NCBI GenBank assembly: GCA_009780485.1
Contig: WQZZ01000008.1
Span: 1-37,051 of the forward strand
Source of the DNA: Defluviitaleaceae bacterium
Lineage (GTDB): Bacteria; Bacillota; Clostridia; Lachnospirales; WRAX01
Length of the DNA stretch: 37,051 nucleotides
Direction of reading: 5' to 3'
A model generated the notes under the pieces. It searched no databases, was not told where the DNA came from, and was given only the letters and a program-made list of their open reading frames with translations. The translations under genes and the position numbers were made by a program. Of the stretch, positions 1-7,469 are shown in pieces. The number at the start of each line of letters is the position of its first letter. Within the stretch, counting starts at the first letter, position 1.

Positions 1-1
1 C

Positions 2-112
2 TCATTTTTGACTGCATGGATTGAATGCAAGAGTGCATTTGCCTGGGTTGCGAGGGTATCTGGCTTGGTAATGTTAAAGAACCAGCTTGGTCTTGACTAT
101 ATCACTACATGA
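2..112 (+). CDS. Possible C-terminal end of an upstream ORF (partial)
   Basis: Frame 2 is open from the window edge to a TGA at 110-112 and encodes 36 residues ending in a Leu/Val/Met-rich stretch and Asp-Tyr-Ile-Thr-Thr. It lies just before virD4, where a co-transcribed conjugation gene would be expected. The piece is too short to assign to a family and could be chance reading. Confidence 0.3.
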   Translation, partial: SFLTAWIECKSAFAWVARVSGLVMLKNQLGLDYITT

Positions 113-172
113 CCGAGTGACTGTTCGGGTAGCTGTGTAAAGTTTAGATATTTCTTTACCTGTAATTTGAGT

Positions 173-209
173 TTGACCTTTTGTTTTGGGGTTGACTTTT
201 GTTTTGGGG
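173..209 (+). repeat. Tandem repeat of about 18 bp upstream of virD4
   Basis: TTGACCTTTTGTTTTGGGG (173-191) is followed directly by TTGACTTTTGTTTTGGGG (192-209) and a partial third unit starting TTGAAC at 210. Each unit starts with a -35-like TTGAC, but no good -10 follows at 17 bp. The repeat is 37 bp upstream of the virD4 start, so it could be a regulator binding array or simple slippage. Confidence 0.6.
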
Positions 210-246
210 TTGAACTTCTGATTTTTTGCAAAGGGGTTGGTATTAT

Positions 247-981
247 ATGGACAAATCTAGGAAAATAAAGTTTGCGATTGGCGGGGCGTTGATTGTTATT
301 CTGGTGTTGTACAGTGTCGGTGTAGCTTCTCAGTTAATTTACGAATTATTATCATGGCTTGGCAGGGGCGGTGGTTTCGGAGGTTTCGGTGGTCTTGGAC
401 AAGAGTTGGCTGGTTTGGTGTCTGACGCAGTTGGGCTGGATGTCAACGGTGTAGATGTTAGCTATGGTATAGGTGCAGATGTGGCTATAAACACAGAAGC
501 GGAAGCTGCTTTGTCGCACTCCCACACCATCGGCCATCCGCTACACGCTCTATCGGCACTGCTCAACACCCCATATAACCTATACGGTATTGTGTTCGTT
601 GGTATCCTCACTGGTGTCATCATCATCTTCCTGCGAAAAAATAATACAGTTGACGGCATCATGGACAATGAACGCAATCTGGTTTACTCCGTTAAAGGCA
701 CTTACGGCACTGCAGGCTGGATGACCGATAAGGAATTACACGAGGAATTAGAAGTGACCAAGGACTTAAAGCGTGTCCGAGGTACTATTCTGGGTGAGAT
801 TGGCTCTGGTGTTGATAGGGGCAAGGTTGTGTGTGTTCCAGAAGATACTATGATGAACCGAAACGTGGCTGTGTACGGTGCGGCCGGCAGTATGAAGTCC
901 CGTGCCTATGTTAGAAACATGGTTTTTCAAAGTGTTCGTAGGGGAGAGTCGCTAATCGTGACGGATCCTAAAGGCTTATAA
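247..981 (+). CDS. virD4: VirD4/TraG-type coupling protein, N-terminal part, interrupted by an IME
   Basis: This is the first 242 codons of a type IV coupling protein, the membrane ATPase that links the relaxosome to the conjugation channel. The ATG at 247 is preferred because an AAAGGGG ribosome binding site ends about 11 bases upstream. Residues 9-35 form a membrane segment, followed by a Gly-rich loop; a second membrane segment lies near residues 115-130. The Walker A motif reads GAAGSMKS, a variant common in clostridial VirD4 proteins. The frame then reaches the Walker B region (SLIVTDPK) and stops five residues into foreign sequence, at 981. The missing remainder begins at 17985 on the far side of the inserted element, in the matching frame. 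As it stands the fragment lacks the rest of the ATPase core and cannot be functional alone. The assignment is firm; whether excision restores the gene in the cell is inference. Confidence 0.9.
   Translation: MDKSRKIKFAIGGALIVILVLYSVGVASQLIYELLSWLGRGGGFGGFGGLGQELAGLVSDAVGLDVNGVDVSYGIGADVAINTEAEAALSHSHTIGHPLHALSALLNTPYNLYGIVFVGILTGVIIIFLRKNNTVDGIMDNERNLVYSVKGTYGTAGWMTDKELHEELEVTKDLKRVRGTILGEIGSGVDRGKVVCVPEDTMMNRNVAVYGAAGSMKSRAYVRNMVFQSVRRGESLIVTDPKGL
965..971 (+). repeat. Left attachment repeat (attL core, ATCCTAA)
   Basis: ATCCTAA here ends the left virD4 fragment and is repeated at 17986-17992. The flanking bases differ on both sides (G before and A after on the left; C before and G after on the right), so the common core is 7 bp. 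It spans the codons for Asp-Pro-Lys of the coupling protein's Walker B. Confidence 0.85.
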
Positions 982-1139
982 TAATAAAGTCCCAATAACC
1001 CCAACTTCTTTCACCATACAAAAACTAGATAAAACTGGGCTGTATAGCCACTTACATTCAAAACACTAGAGTGTTAAATGGTACAGCACAGTGCGTAATA
1101 CACTTTTCGGATAGCCCCAAATACAATCCAAGGGTTTTC

Positions 1140-1235
1140 ATGAATCAAGTTCAAGATATGGTGAAAAGTATTAAATCCAGAAGTCACGGGAAACTTTATT
1201 ATGAATACATAAACCAGAAGGGAGCAACCCAATGA
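1140..1235 (+). CDS. Possible 31-residue ORF coupled to the recombinase
   Basis: An ATG at 1140 opens a 31-codon frame whose TGA (1233-1235) overlaps the recombinase ATG (1232-1234) as ATGA. A weak AAGGG lies upstream. The peptide is basic and starts MNQVQDMVKSIKSRS. The ATGA overlap suggests translational coupling, and the recombinase ribosome binding site lies inside its last codons. Because the frame is short it may be chance. Confidence 0.35.
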   Translation: MNQVQDMVKSIKSRSHGKLYYEYINQKGATQ

Positions 1236-4144
1236 ACAAAATCATAGCCATATACACCCGCCTATCAAATGATGATGAACGGCAAGGGGGTAGCAGTAAC
1301 CGAAACAAAGGTCAAAACTACGGTAATATCAGTAGTCAAAGTAGCAATATTGGCACTGGCGACAGCAACAGCATCCAAAACCAAAAGAACCTCCTAGAAA
1401 CCTACGCAATAAACCAAGGTCTTACCAACATCCGCCACTACAGTGATGACGGCATATCTGGCACAAGATGGGGTGAAGCCCGCCCTGCCTTTCATCAACT
1501 AACAGAAGATGTAGAAAAAGGCGATATATCCATGGTTTTAGTCAAGGATATGTCTAGGGTTGGTCGTGACCTAATACGTGTTAGCCTGTTTTTAGAAGAA
1601 CTTGCTGAAAGAGATATAAGGCTAGTAGCAGTAGCAGAGGGTATAGACACAAGTGCGGGTATAGACGATTTTATACTCCCCATCAAAAATATGTTCAACG
1701 AATTTCACTCAAAAGACACCAGCCGAAAGATAAACGCTGTTTTTCAAGCTAAGATGGACGAGGGCAAGCGGATGAGTGGTGCTGTGCCATATGGATATAA
1801 AGCCAACAATGGTGACATCAACGACTTGGTTATAGACGAAGAAGCAGCAACAGTTTTAAGACGTGCTTATAACCTAGTCATACAAGGACACACGGTAAGC
1901 AGAATAGCACGAACGCTCGAAGAAGATAAAATCCCCACCCCAAGCTATCATCTCCACGAAAAGGGCTTATCCAGCAGAGCAGTCAAAAACCTAGATGGCA
2001 AATACGCTTGGAATATAACATCCCTAATGAGAAACCTACGTGACCCCATCAACAAAGGTACATTGGTACTCGGCAAAACAAAGTGGATTAAGAAAGGTAA
2101 AACCCGCAAACTCATTCATCTACCACAATCTGAATGGCGACAATTCCATAACCATGTTCCAGCCATAGTAGATGAACAAACATGGGACAAAGCACAAGAA
2201 CTACTAAAAAGAAAACGCAGACCAAAGAAACACGAAATCACACCACGCCCCCTGTCGGGTTATCTGTATTGTGCTGATTGTAATTCGGTTATGAACTTAA
2301 AGTCCAGTTCCTACACAAAAAAGAGTGGTAACAAAGATGAAAATGTGCGGTATATCTGCTCAAATAATCGTGTTAGAGGCAAGGAAGTTTGTAGTATTAA
2401 TTCAATAAACTACAATGATATTGAATATTTGGTGTTGTATAATATTCGTTTGCTTTGTGCTTATGCTAGGTATCAAGGTAATCAAAGTAGCGAGGGTGAT
2501 AAAGGTAATAATGGCAACAACTTTATGGGAGAACTCGAAAAATATGCTGATGACTTCAACATAACCTTGATAGATACCGCCAAAAGCAAGGCAAACACAG
2601 CAAAAAAGCGACACACAGAATTAGACGAGCTAATAACAAGCCTATACCCCAACATGGTAAAAGGGTTAGTTTCGGAAGCTTTGTACAAAAAACTAATGGA
2701 TGAATACGTAACAGAACAAACCAACCTTGACAACCAAATATCAGGGCTAGAACAAGAAATCCACAACCTAGAACAACGCAACCTTGAAATGGATAACTTC
2801 ATTACCCTCATCCACAAAGAACTTGACCTATCAGAACTAACAACAGAATTAGTCGTATCTTTTCTTGACAAGATTATCGTACACAAAAGACCCGAAAAAC
2901 GCAGTCCCATCCGTGATGTTGATATTTATTTTAAGTTTGTGGGTGATATTTCTAATATCGCCAGCATAGCAAACGCAACCAATGCTACTAACACAGCCAA
3001 TACCAATAACGCAGCTAATACAAACAATGCAACCAATTCAACAAACACAACTAATACCAATAATACCAATAATAGCAATACTGATGTTGCTGATATTACT
3101 ACGGTCAATGCTACCACTACAACCACCACCGCTACAAACCTAGCACTTACTGAACTCCCCACCCCTACATTTATTGAACTCTCTACTCCCACCTTCACCG
3201 AACCCACCACCCCCACCTTTACCGAACTCGCCACCATTGACGGCTACTCCGAAACAAGACGCAAACAACTATCAGAAAAAGCCATCCTACGCCAACAACA
3301 AGCAGAAGCCAAAAAACCCCAAAAAGATAAGAAATACCAAGAACAACTAGCATACAACAGAGAGCTATACCAAAAACACCTATCGGGAACTTTGAACAAT
3401 CAAGAACAATCCGACTGGGACAAACTCCGAGCATATCGCCAAACCCATTTGGAACGAATGACAGCCAAACGTGAGCAAGAACACCTAGAAGAAAGCACAC
3501 GAGAACTAGCAAAAGACCCCAATTGGAGAAAAAGACCCTTGGGCATTGCTGAAATAAGAAAACTCATCAAAAACGGCTCACCTGTTACAAACGAGGAAGT
3601 CCAGCGACTTGAAACCTACAAAGCCCGAAAAGCTAAGTACGCAAGAGAAAGAAACGCCAGATTACGAGCTGACAAGGAATTACACCTAGCCCTTAACCCA
3701 GAATTACAACCACTACAAAAGCCATTCCAAAAAGATGTAATTGCCAAGCATAGGCAGGGCTTACCACTAACAGAAGAAGAACAAGCTATATTTGAAGTCT
3801 ACAAAGAAAGGCAAAGAAAATACAATAGGCAGACATATCAAAAAGCTTTGCAAAACCCCGATATGTACAAGCAATACTATGGTCGGGATGTTCCGCAGAA
3901 ACAGGTTGAAAGCGACACCAAGACCAATCACGAAGCTAAAATCAAACACAAAGCCAACAAAACCGAACATGAAGTCAGAACCGAGTATGAAGCCAAAACT
4001 GACAACAAAGACAAAGCTTACCACCAAGACAAAACCAACAACGAAGCTAAAACAAAGCACAAAACCCCAGAAATCCGCAAAAACGAGCAATTGAATGAGC
4101 CATTAGGACATTCAAATGAGCAATTATCCGACCGACCAGCGTAA
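1232..4144 (+). CDS. Large serine recombinase with long C-terminal extension
   Basis: Site-specific recombinase that would integrate and excise the element. The N-terminal catalytic domain (about residues 1-185) has the YTRLS motif with the likely nucleophile Ser12, and downstream the conserved DDGISG, KDMSRVGRD and the SRKINAVFQAKMDEGKR helix. An unusual Ser/Asn/Gly-rich insert of about 30 residues follows the active-site loop. A recombinase domain spans about 190-335. A zinc ribbon (Cys-x2-Cys near 346, then two more Cys) lies at about 345-390, followed by a coiled coil and a DUF4368-like segment near 540-570. A typical Tn4451-type recombinase would end there. This protein of 970 residues continues with an Asn/Thr-rich linker (about 573-640) and a highly charged tail of about 300 residues with internal repeats. 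The ATG at 1232 follows AAGGGAG. Position next to attL fits the role. Confidence 0.92.
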   Translation: MNKIIAIYTRLSNDDERQGGSSNRNKGQNYGNISSQSSNIGTGDSNSIQNQKNLLETYAINQGLTNIRHYSDDGISGTRWGEARPAFHQLTEDVEKGDISMVLVKDMSRVGRDLIRVSLFLEELAERDIRLVAVAEGIDTSAGIDDFILPIKNMFNEFHSKDTSRKINAVFQAKMDEGKRMSGAVPYGYKANNGDINDLVIDEEAATVLRRAYNLVIQGHTVSRIARTLEEDKIPTPSYHLHEKGLSSRAVKNLDGKYAWNITSLMRNLRDPINKGTLVLGKTKWIKKGKTRKLIHLPQSEWRQFHNHVPAIVDEQTWDKAQELLKRKRRPKKHEITPRPLSGYLYCADCNSVMNLKSSSYTKKSGNKDENVRYICSNNRVRGKEVCSINSINYNDIEYLVLYNIRLLCAYARYQGNQSSEGDKGNNGNNFMGELEKYADDFNITLIDTAKSKANTAKKRHTELDELITSLYPNMVKGLVSEALYKKLMDEYVTEQTNLDNQISGLEQEIHNLEQRNLEMDNFITLIHKELDLSELTTELVVSFLDKIIVHKRPEKRSPIRDVDIYFKFVGDISNIASIANATNATNTANTNNAANTNNATNSTNTTNTNNTNNSNTDVADITTVNATTTTTTATNLALTELPTPTFIELSTPTFTEPTTPTFTELATIDGYSETRRKQLSEKAILRQQQAEAKKPQKDKKYQEQLAYNRELYQKHLSGTLNNQEQSDWDKLRAYRQTHLERMTAKREQEHLEESTRELAKDPNWRKRPLGIAEIRKLIKNGSPVTNEEVQRLETYKARKAKYARERNARLRADKELHLALNPELQPLQKPFQKDVIAKHRQGLPLTEEEQAIFEVYKERQRKYNRQTYQKALQNPDMYKQYYGRDVPQKQVESDTKTNHEAKIKHKANKTEHEVRTEYEAKTDNKDKAYHQDKTNNEAKTKHKTPEIRKNEQLNEPLGHSNEQLSDRPA

Positions 4145-4154
4145 TAAGGCATCT

Positions 4155-4189
4155 AGCAACCACCCGCACAGTGGTTGCTATTTTTATTT
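4155..4189 (+). terminator. Terminator after the recombinase
   Basis: AGCAACCAC (4155-4163) pairs with GTGGTTGCT (4171-4179) around a 7-base loop and is followed by ATTTTTATTT. A near-identical hairpin occurs at 5254-5288. Confidence 0.8.
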
Positions 4190-4271
4190 CCAAAAACCTA
4201 ATAAATACATTCCCGAAAACTTACACAAATACGCAGACACATAAAAATGATTGGAGGATTTTAACAAGCCA
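4155..4271 (+). repeat. Terminator-leader repeat, left copy
   Basis: The hairpin, the following CCAAAAAC block and the distal AATGATTGGAGGATTTTAAC all recur at 5254-5336. The left copy carries an extra block of about 30 bp in the middle and has lost the start codon that follows the ribosome binding site in the right copy. The Rpn nuclease gene lies between the two copies. Confidence 0.75.
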
Positions 4272-4319
4272 TTGCGATTTTGTACTCCCCAAAAACCGTC
4301 CCACCACCAAAGTTTACCC

Positions 4320-4348
4320 TTGAAACCCACAGAAAAGTATGCTATAAT
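4320..4348 (+). promoter_or_regulatory. Promoter of the first Rpn nuclease gene
   Basis: TTGAAA (4320-4325), 17-bp spacer, perfect TATAAT (4343-4348). The -10 box lies 21 bp before the ATG at 4370, with GGAGG between. Confidence 0.75.
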
Positions 4349-4369
4349 ACCACATGGAGGGATTACAAA

Positions 4370-5149
4370 ATGACAAAACTAGAACATACTCTAACCAACG
4401 ACATCTTGTGCAAATTACTATTTATAAAATATCCCGACCTACTCAAAAGGCTTGTGTCGGAGCTTTTAAGCATAAAATATAATGACATAACAGAAATTTA
4501 TATGACCAATCCAGAAATGCCACCTGAAACCATAGGTGATAAATTTTGTAGACTGGACATCAACATGATGGTAAACGAAAAACAAGTAAGTCTTGAAATT
4601 CAAGTGGCACGGCAAAGTTATTACCCAATACGCAGTTTGTACTACTGGTCAAGAATGTTTTCAACTGCCCTAAAAGCAAGTGGAGAATACGCCACCCTGC
4701 CCCCGACAATCAGCATAAACATTATTGACTTTAACCAATTTGAAAACCCCAATAAATTTGAATGGGAATTTCAATTTAGAGAAACCCAGACCCACGAACT
4801 ACTAACCGATAAAGCGACCATTCGCTTTTACGAGCTAAAGAAGTTACCGCCCTTAAAAGATGAGGATGGCGGTAAAGAACTATGGCTAAAGTTATTCAAA
4901 GCCAAGACCGAGGAAGATTTAGAAGAAATCGCAAAAATGGAGGTGCCAGTTATGAGTCAAGCGATAGCAGCATATCGCCATGTGGTGGCTACTGATGAAT
5001 TTAAGGAAATAGAGCGTTTAAGGGCAAAAGCTAGGAGCGATGAAGCACAGGCTATGTATGATATAAATGAGCATTGGCGGGAGATTGTGGCGGATAAGGA
5101 TGCGAAAATAGCCGAACTAGAAGCCCAATTAAAGAATCGTAATGTATAA
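4370..5149 (+). CDS. Rpn/PD-(D/E)XK nuclease family protein (259 aa)
   Basis: This belongs to the family labelled PD-(D/E)XK nuclease family transposase, or Rpn. Known members are DNA endonucleases linked to recombination and phage defence. The hallmark is visible at about residues 62-82: LDINMMVNEKQVSLEIQ, with the Asp and the Glu-x-Gln of the nuclease core, followed by the conserved RSLYYWSRMF helix. The C-terminal part has a charged coiled coil ending AELEAQL. The ATG at 4370 is chosen over the earlier in-frame start because GGAGG sits 8 bases upstream and the promoter -10 box is at 4343. The gene has its own promoter and terminator and sits between duplicated leader sequences, so it looks like a self-contained insertion in the IME backbone. 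Transposition by such proteins is suggested by the family name only. Confidence 0.85.
   Translation: MTKLEHTLTNDILCKLLFIKYPDLLKRLVSELLSIKYNDITEIYMTNPEMPPETIGDKFCRLDINMMVNEKQVSLEIQVARQSYYPIRSLYYWSRMFSTALKASGEYATLPPTISINIIDFNQFENPNKFEWEFQFRETQTHELLTDKATIRFYELKKLPPLKDEDGGKELWLKLFKAKTEEDLEEIAKMEVPVMSQAIAAYRHVVATDEFKEIERLRAKARSDEAQAMYDINEHWREIVADKDAKIAELEAQLKNRNV
4952..5149 (+). CDS. Possible intragenic small protein from the Rpn C-terminus (65 aa)
   Basis: An in-frame ATG at 4952 lies 6 bases after a strong GGAGGTG (4939-4945) inside the Rpn gene. It would yield the 65-residue C-terminal helical and coiled-coil tail alone, starting MSQAIAAYRHV. Internally initiated small products that inhibit the full-length nuclease have been described for Rpn proteins. 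Here it is a prediction from the ribosome binding site only. Confidence 0.45.
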   Translation: MSQAIAAYRHVVATDEFKEIERLRAKARSDEAQAMYDINEHWREIVADKDAKIAELEAQLKNRNV

Positions 5150-5164
5150 TTGCCAATAAATAAA

Positions 5165-5217
5165 CGACAACAAAACGAGTTGCCACCCATTGCATGGTTG
5201 CTCGTTTTTTTGTTGTC
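5165..5217 (+). terminator. Terminator after the first Rpn gene
   Basis: ACGAG (5175-5179) pairs with CTCGT (5201-5205) around a loop that can form further pairs; a run of T follows. The outer GACAACAAAA and TTTTGTTGTC also pair, so it may act in both directions. Confidence 0.65.
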
Positions 5218-5253
5218 AAAAATCGAATCTTATAAAAGGTAAGAAGGTTAATT

Positions 5254-5336
5254 ATGCAACCACTCGCACAGTGGTTGCTGTTTTTATTTCCAAAAACTTG
5301 CATAAACATACAAAATGATTGGAGGATTTTAACAAT
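5254..5336 (+). repeat. Terminator-leader repeat, right copy
   Basis: GCAACCAC and GTGGTTGC stem, T-rich run, CCAAAAAC and TGATTGGAGGATTTTAACA match the copy starting at 4155. Here the leader runs straight into an ATG (5335) and drives the TnpW-like gene, so this is probably the functional original junction. Confidence 0.75.
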
Positions 5337-5781
5337 GGAAGTTGTATCAACAGAAGCAATACCAACAACGGTATTACAAATACAATTGCCACCAACATCA
5401 ACACCACCAACACAATCAAGAACCGAATTAAAACTCGGCAGAAAAGTATTTAGAGTAGCCATAAAATCCGACCCAACCGCCACCAACAACAAAACACTTA
5501 ATGACTGCCTAACAGGGTTTCTCAAACAACGTATTTCAGCCTACCTCTCAAATCCAAAAGACCCTGCTGGCATATGGCTATCCAATCACAGAGCTAATTC
5601 CGAGGTTATTCACGGAGTTAATCATGAAGTTAATTCCAAGATTATTTCCAAAGTTAATCATGCGGTTATTCCCAAATACAACCTTACAAATGATAGCCAC
5701 CCAAACCAAACACAACAACGCCCACCCCAAAACAAACCAAAACCACGCTCGCCCCCTCATCCATCAACACCACAGCCTTGA
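5335..5781 (+). CDS. tnpW: TnpW-like transposon protein (148 aa)
   Basis: Residues about 32-70 (ELKLGRKVFRVAI, then a Thr/Asn stretch and LNDCLTGFLKQRI) resemble the core of TnpW proteins of Tn4451-like elements: a Lys/Gly turn, a Tyr/Phe-x-Val strand, then a helix with a hydrophobic face. TnpW genes usually sit near the recombinase, as here, once the inserted Rpn gene is set aside. Their role is not well established. The protein is longer than usual: the C-terminal half has a repeated Val-Asn-His/Ser pattern (about 85-110) and a Pro/Gln-rich tail. The ATG at 5335 is preferred because GGAGG lies 8-12 bases upstream; the frame stays open further upstream without a better start. The family call is by pattern, with moderate certainty. 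Confidence 0.55.
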   Translation: MEVVSTEAIPTTVLQIQLPPTSTPPTQSRTELKLGRKVFRVAIKSDPTATNNKTLNDCLTGFLKQRISAYLSNPKDPAGIWLSNHRANSEVIHGVNHEVNSKIISKVNHAVIPKYNLTNDSHPNQTQQRPPQNKPKPRSPPHPSTPQP

Positions 5782-5832
5782 CGATTGAGCAAGGTACGTA
5801 TGATGATAGCCATGCTATCCCCATACACCTTG

Positions 5833-5855
5833 CGAGGGGTTGCTACGCCCCCTCG
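5833..5855 (+). other. Candidate oriT hairpin
   Basis: CGAGGGG (5833-5839) and CCCCTCG (5849-5855) form a perfect 7-bp stem around TTGCTACGC, followed by ACCCCTGTTTAAGACC. A GC-rich hairpin in an AT-rich non-coding stretch of a mobilizable element, just before a relic of the mobC start, is where an oriT would be expected. There is no T-run, so it is not a normal terminator. No nick site can be proven from sequence. Confidence 0.4.
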
Positions 5856-5896
5856 ACCCCTGTTTAAGACCAGAAACCATAGCCCATAGGCTATCC

Positions 5897-5973
5897 AAAA
5901 ACCAAAGCCATTTTACAGACCAACCGTCAAAAACCAAAGCCATTTTACAGACCAGTCATCAAAAGCCAACCCC
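5897..5973 (+). repeat. 32-bp tandem repeat near the candidate oriT
   Basis: AAAAACCAAAGCCATTTTAC plus 12 more bases (5897-5928) repeats at 5929-5960 with three changes, and a partial third unit (AAAAGCCAACC) starts at 5961. Directly repeated short units beside an oriT can be relaxosome protein binding sites. The rest of 5782-6128 holds the hairpin at 5833, the mobC relic and a promoter. Confidence 0.7.
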
Positions 5974-5990
5974 TAAATCGAAAAAAGTTT

Positions 5991-6113
5991 AGGAGGAAAA
6001 TTTTATGACCGCATAAAAATAATTGTAATAATGGATATACACCAAATTTAGATTTTGTAAAAGTTCATAAAAATCCTTATGGGACTTGCATATTGGTGAA
6101 TTTTAATGTATAA
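5991..6113 (+). pseudogene. Decayed copy of the mobC start
   Basis: AGGAGGAAAATTTTATGACC (5991-6010) differs by one base from the ribosome binding site and start of mobC at 9525-9544. The following codons also match (AATAATGGATATACAC against AATAATGGCTATACAC). An extra G after ATGACC shifts the frame to an immediate stop. Without it, 35 residues starting MTHKNNCNNGYT could be read before TAA at 6111. The regulator, peptide and aminopeptidase genes lie between this relic and intact mobC. Confidence 0.6.
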
Positions 6114-6114
6114 T
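6086..6114 (+). promoter_or_regulatory. Promoter of the first HTH-TPR regulator
   Basis: TTGCAT (6086-6091), 17-bp spacer, TATAAT (6109-6114). It shares ACTTGCAT and an ATTGGT in the spacer with the promoter at 7756-7784, which suggests a common operator. Confidence 0.75.
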
Positions 6115-6158
6115 GTCAAAATAAGCACTTGCAAAGGTTACAAGATTGGGGTGAAAAT

Positions 6159-7469
6159 ATGAAGCATAAGCAAGATACCAAAATGAGCAAAGAGCAGAAA
6201 ATCAAGCACGTAAGAATTAAGCAAGGCATATCCCAAGAAACCCTTGGTAAAGGCATTGGTTCTTCAAAATCAAAAATAGGACGCATTGAATGTGAGAAAG
6301 ACAAAAATCAAGATTCCAAATACACAGAAGATGAATTGCGTCTGGCAAAAGAATTTCTTGACATTGAAAACGCACCTTTCACAAATGAAGAACTTGATAA
6401 TTTCAGAAAACGACTATACAGGTGGAATGACTTAACAAAAAACGGTCATCTGGTCGAAGCCAGAAACAGCCAGCAAGAATTTGAGGTTATAACCAAGCTT
6501 GACTTTGAAAAGGATTTGATTTTGCTTTACAAGATGTTTGAAGTTAGACTTTTGTTAAAGGAAAGAAATAATGCTCTTGCAGAAGAAATGTTGATGCTTT
6601 ACAAACCTGAATTAGAAGAAGCGGATAGCGAAAACGGCTACCATTTCCATTACAACATGGGGTCGCTTTATATGTTAAAGTCGGACTTCGAGAGTGCTTT
6701 GGTCTTTTACCTAAAAGCTTATAGTCTTGAAGTTCATGCGTTTGAACGAGAAGTTTTTTTACAATTGAATATCGCCACTTGTTACTCAAAGTTAGGCAGG
6801 TACGTTTTTGCGATAACCTCCTTATTGGAAGCCGAGGACTCATTTAACCACGATAAAACTCATATAGCATGGACATACATAGATAACTTGCTTGCTTTGA
6901 ATCATATTAGGATTGGGCAGATAGAGAAAGGAAGGAAACGCCTTCACGCTTCATTAGAGGAAGCGATTAGGATAAATGATACCGCCTGCATTGCCTATGT
7001 TTATCACAATCATGGCGTTGCTTGCTTTGTTGAAAATAAATACAAGGAAGCAATTGCGTACTTCGACAAAGCCTTTACATACTACAAAGATAACAACGCC
7101 TACTTTCTAGAATGTCACTACTACAAAATCCGTTGCACCATTGCAATGAGAAAAATATCTGATAGCAAAACACTTTTGCAAAATGCCGAAAAACTAGCAA
7201 AAGGAAACGACCATTACACCTTAATGCTAAAATCCCTAAATTCTCTACTGACTTTAAGCAACAAGAATTGCGTCCATTTTATACAGGAAACTACAATCCC
7301 ATATCTGATTGATAAATACGAATATTTCAAGGCTTTGGATTTTTGCAAAGAGCTTGAAAAGGAATTTACGGGAAAAGAAGGTTACAAAGCAAAACTTGCC
7401 GAAATTGTATCGGTGATACGAGATACTCAATATAAAATAGCTTTTGGCGAGGAGGTGATTGTACAATGA
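6159..7469 (+). CDS. HTH-TPR (RRNPP-type) peptide-responsive regulator (436 aa)
   Basis: Residues about 15-65 form an XRE-type helix-turn-helix (IKHVRIKQGISQETLGKGIG, with SKSKIGRIE as the recognition part). The rest is helical with tetratricopeptide-like repeats, for example YHFHYNMGSLYMLKSDFESA, YHNHGVACFVENKYKEAI and YFDKAFTYYKDNN. This is the layout of RRNPP regulators (Rgg, PlcR, PrgX, TprA types), which bind an imported peptide in the TPR domain and change DNA binding. The ATG at 6159 has GGGGTG 7 bases upstream; a later in-frame ATG at 6183 is possible. The stop overlaps the start of a small exported-peptide gene by ATGA, typical of a receptor-pheromone pair. It has a consensus promoter 45-70 bp upstream. 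Targets are not shown, but its own promoter and the one at 7756 share sequence. Confidence 0.85.
   Translation: MKHKQDTKMSKEQKIKHVRIKQGISQETLGKGIGSSKSKIGRIECEKDKNQDSKYTEDELRLAKEFLDIENAPFTNEELDNFRKRLYRWNDLTKNGHLVEARNSQQEFEVITKLDFEKDLILLYKMFEVRLLLKERNNALAEEMLMLYKPELEEADSENGYHFHYNMGSLYMLKSDFESALVFYLKAYSLEVHAFEREVFLQLNIATCYSKLGRYVFAITSLLEAEDSFNHDKTHIAWTYIDNLLALNHIRIGQIEKGRKRLHASLEEAIRINDTACIAYVYHNHGVACFVENKYKEAIAYFDKAFTYYKDNNAYFLECHYYKIRCTIAMRKISDSKTLLQNAEKLAKGNDHYTLMLKSLNSLLTLSNKNCVHFIQETTIPYLIDKYEYFKALDFCKELEKEFTGKEGYKAKLAEIVSVIRDTQYKIAFGEEVIVQ

Noticed and set aside
2926-3237. Minus-strand 103-codon Val/Leu-rich frame suggesting a membrane protein
   Set aside because: It is the antisense of the Asn/Thr-rich linker of the recombinase; the hydrophobic look comes from the complement of ACN/AAY codons.
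3792-4094. 100-codon frame inside the recombinase gene
   Set aside because: Its Lys/Thr composition is a shadow of the repeated charged tail read in another frame, with no ribosome binding site.
5591-5670. Short repeats of the GTTAATC type, considered as a CRISPR-like or iteron array
   Set aside because: Units are irregular, lie within the coding frame of the TnpW-like protein, and reflect a repeated Val-Asn pattern; no spacer structure.
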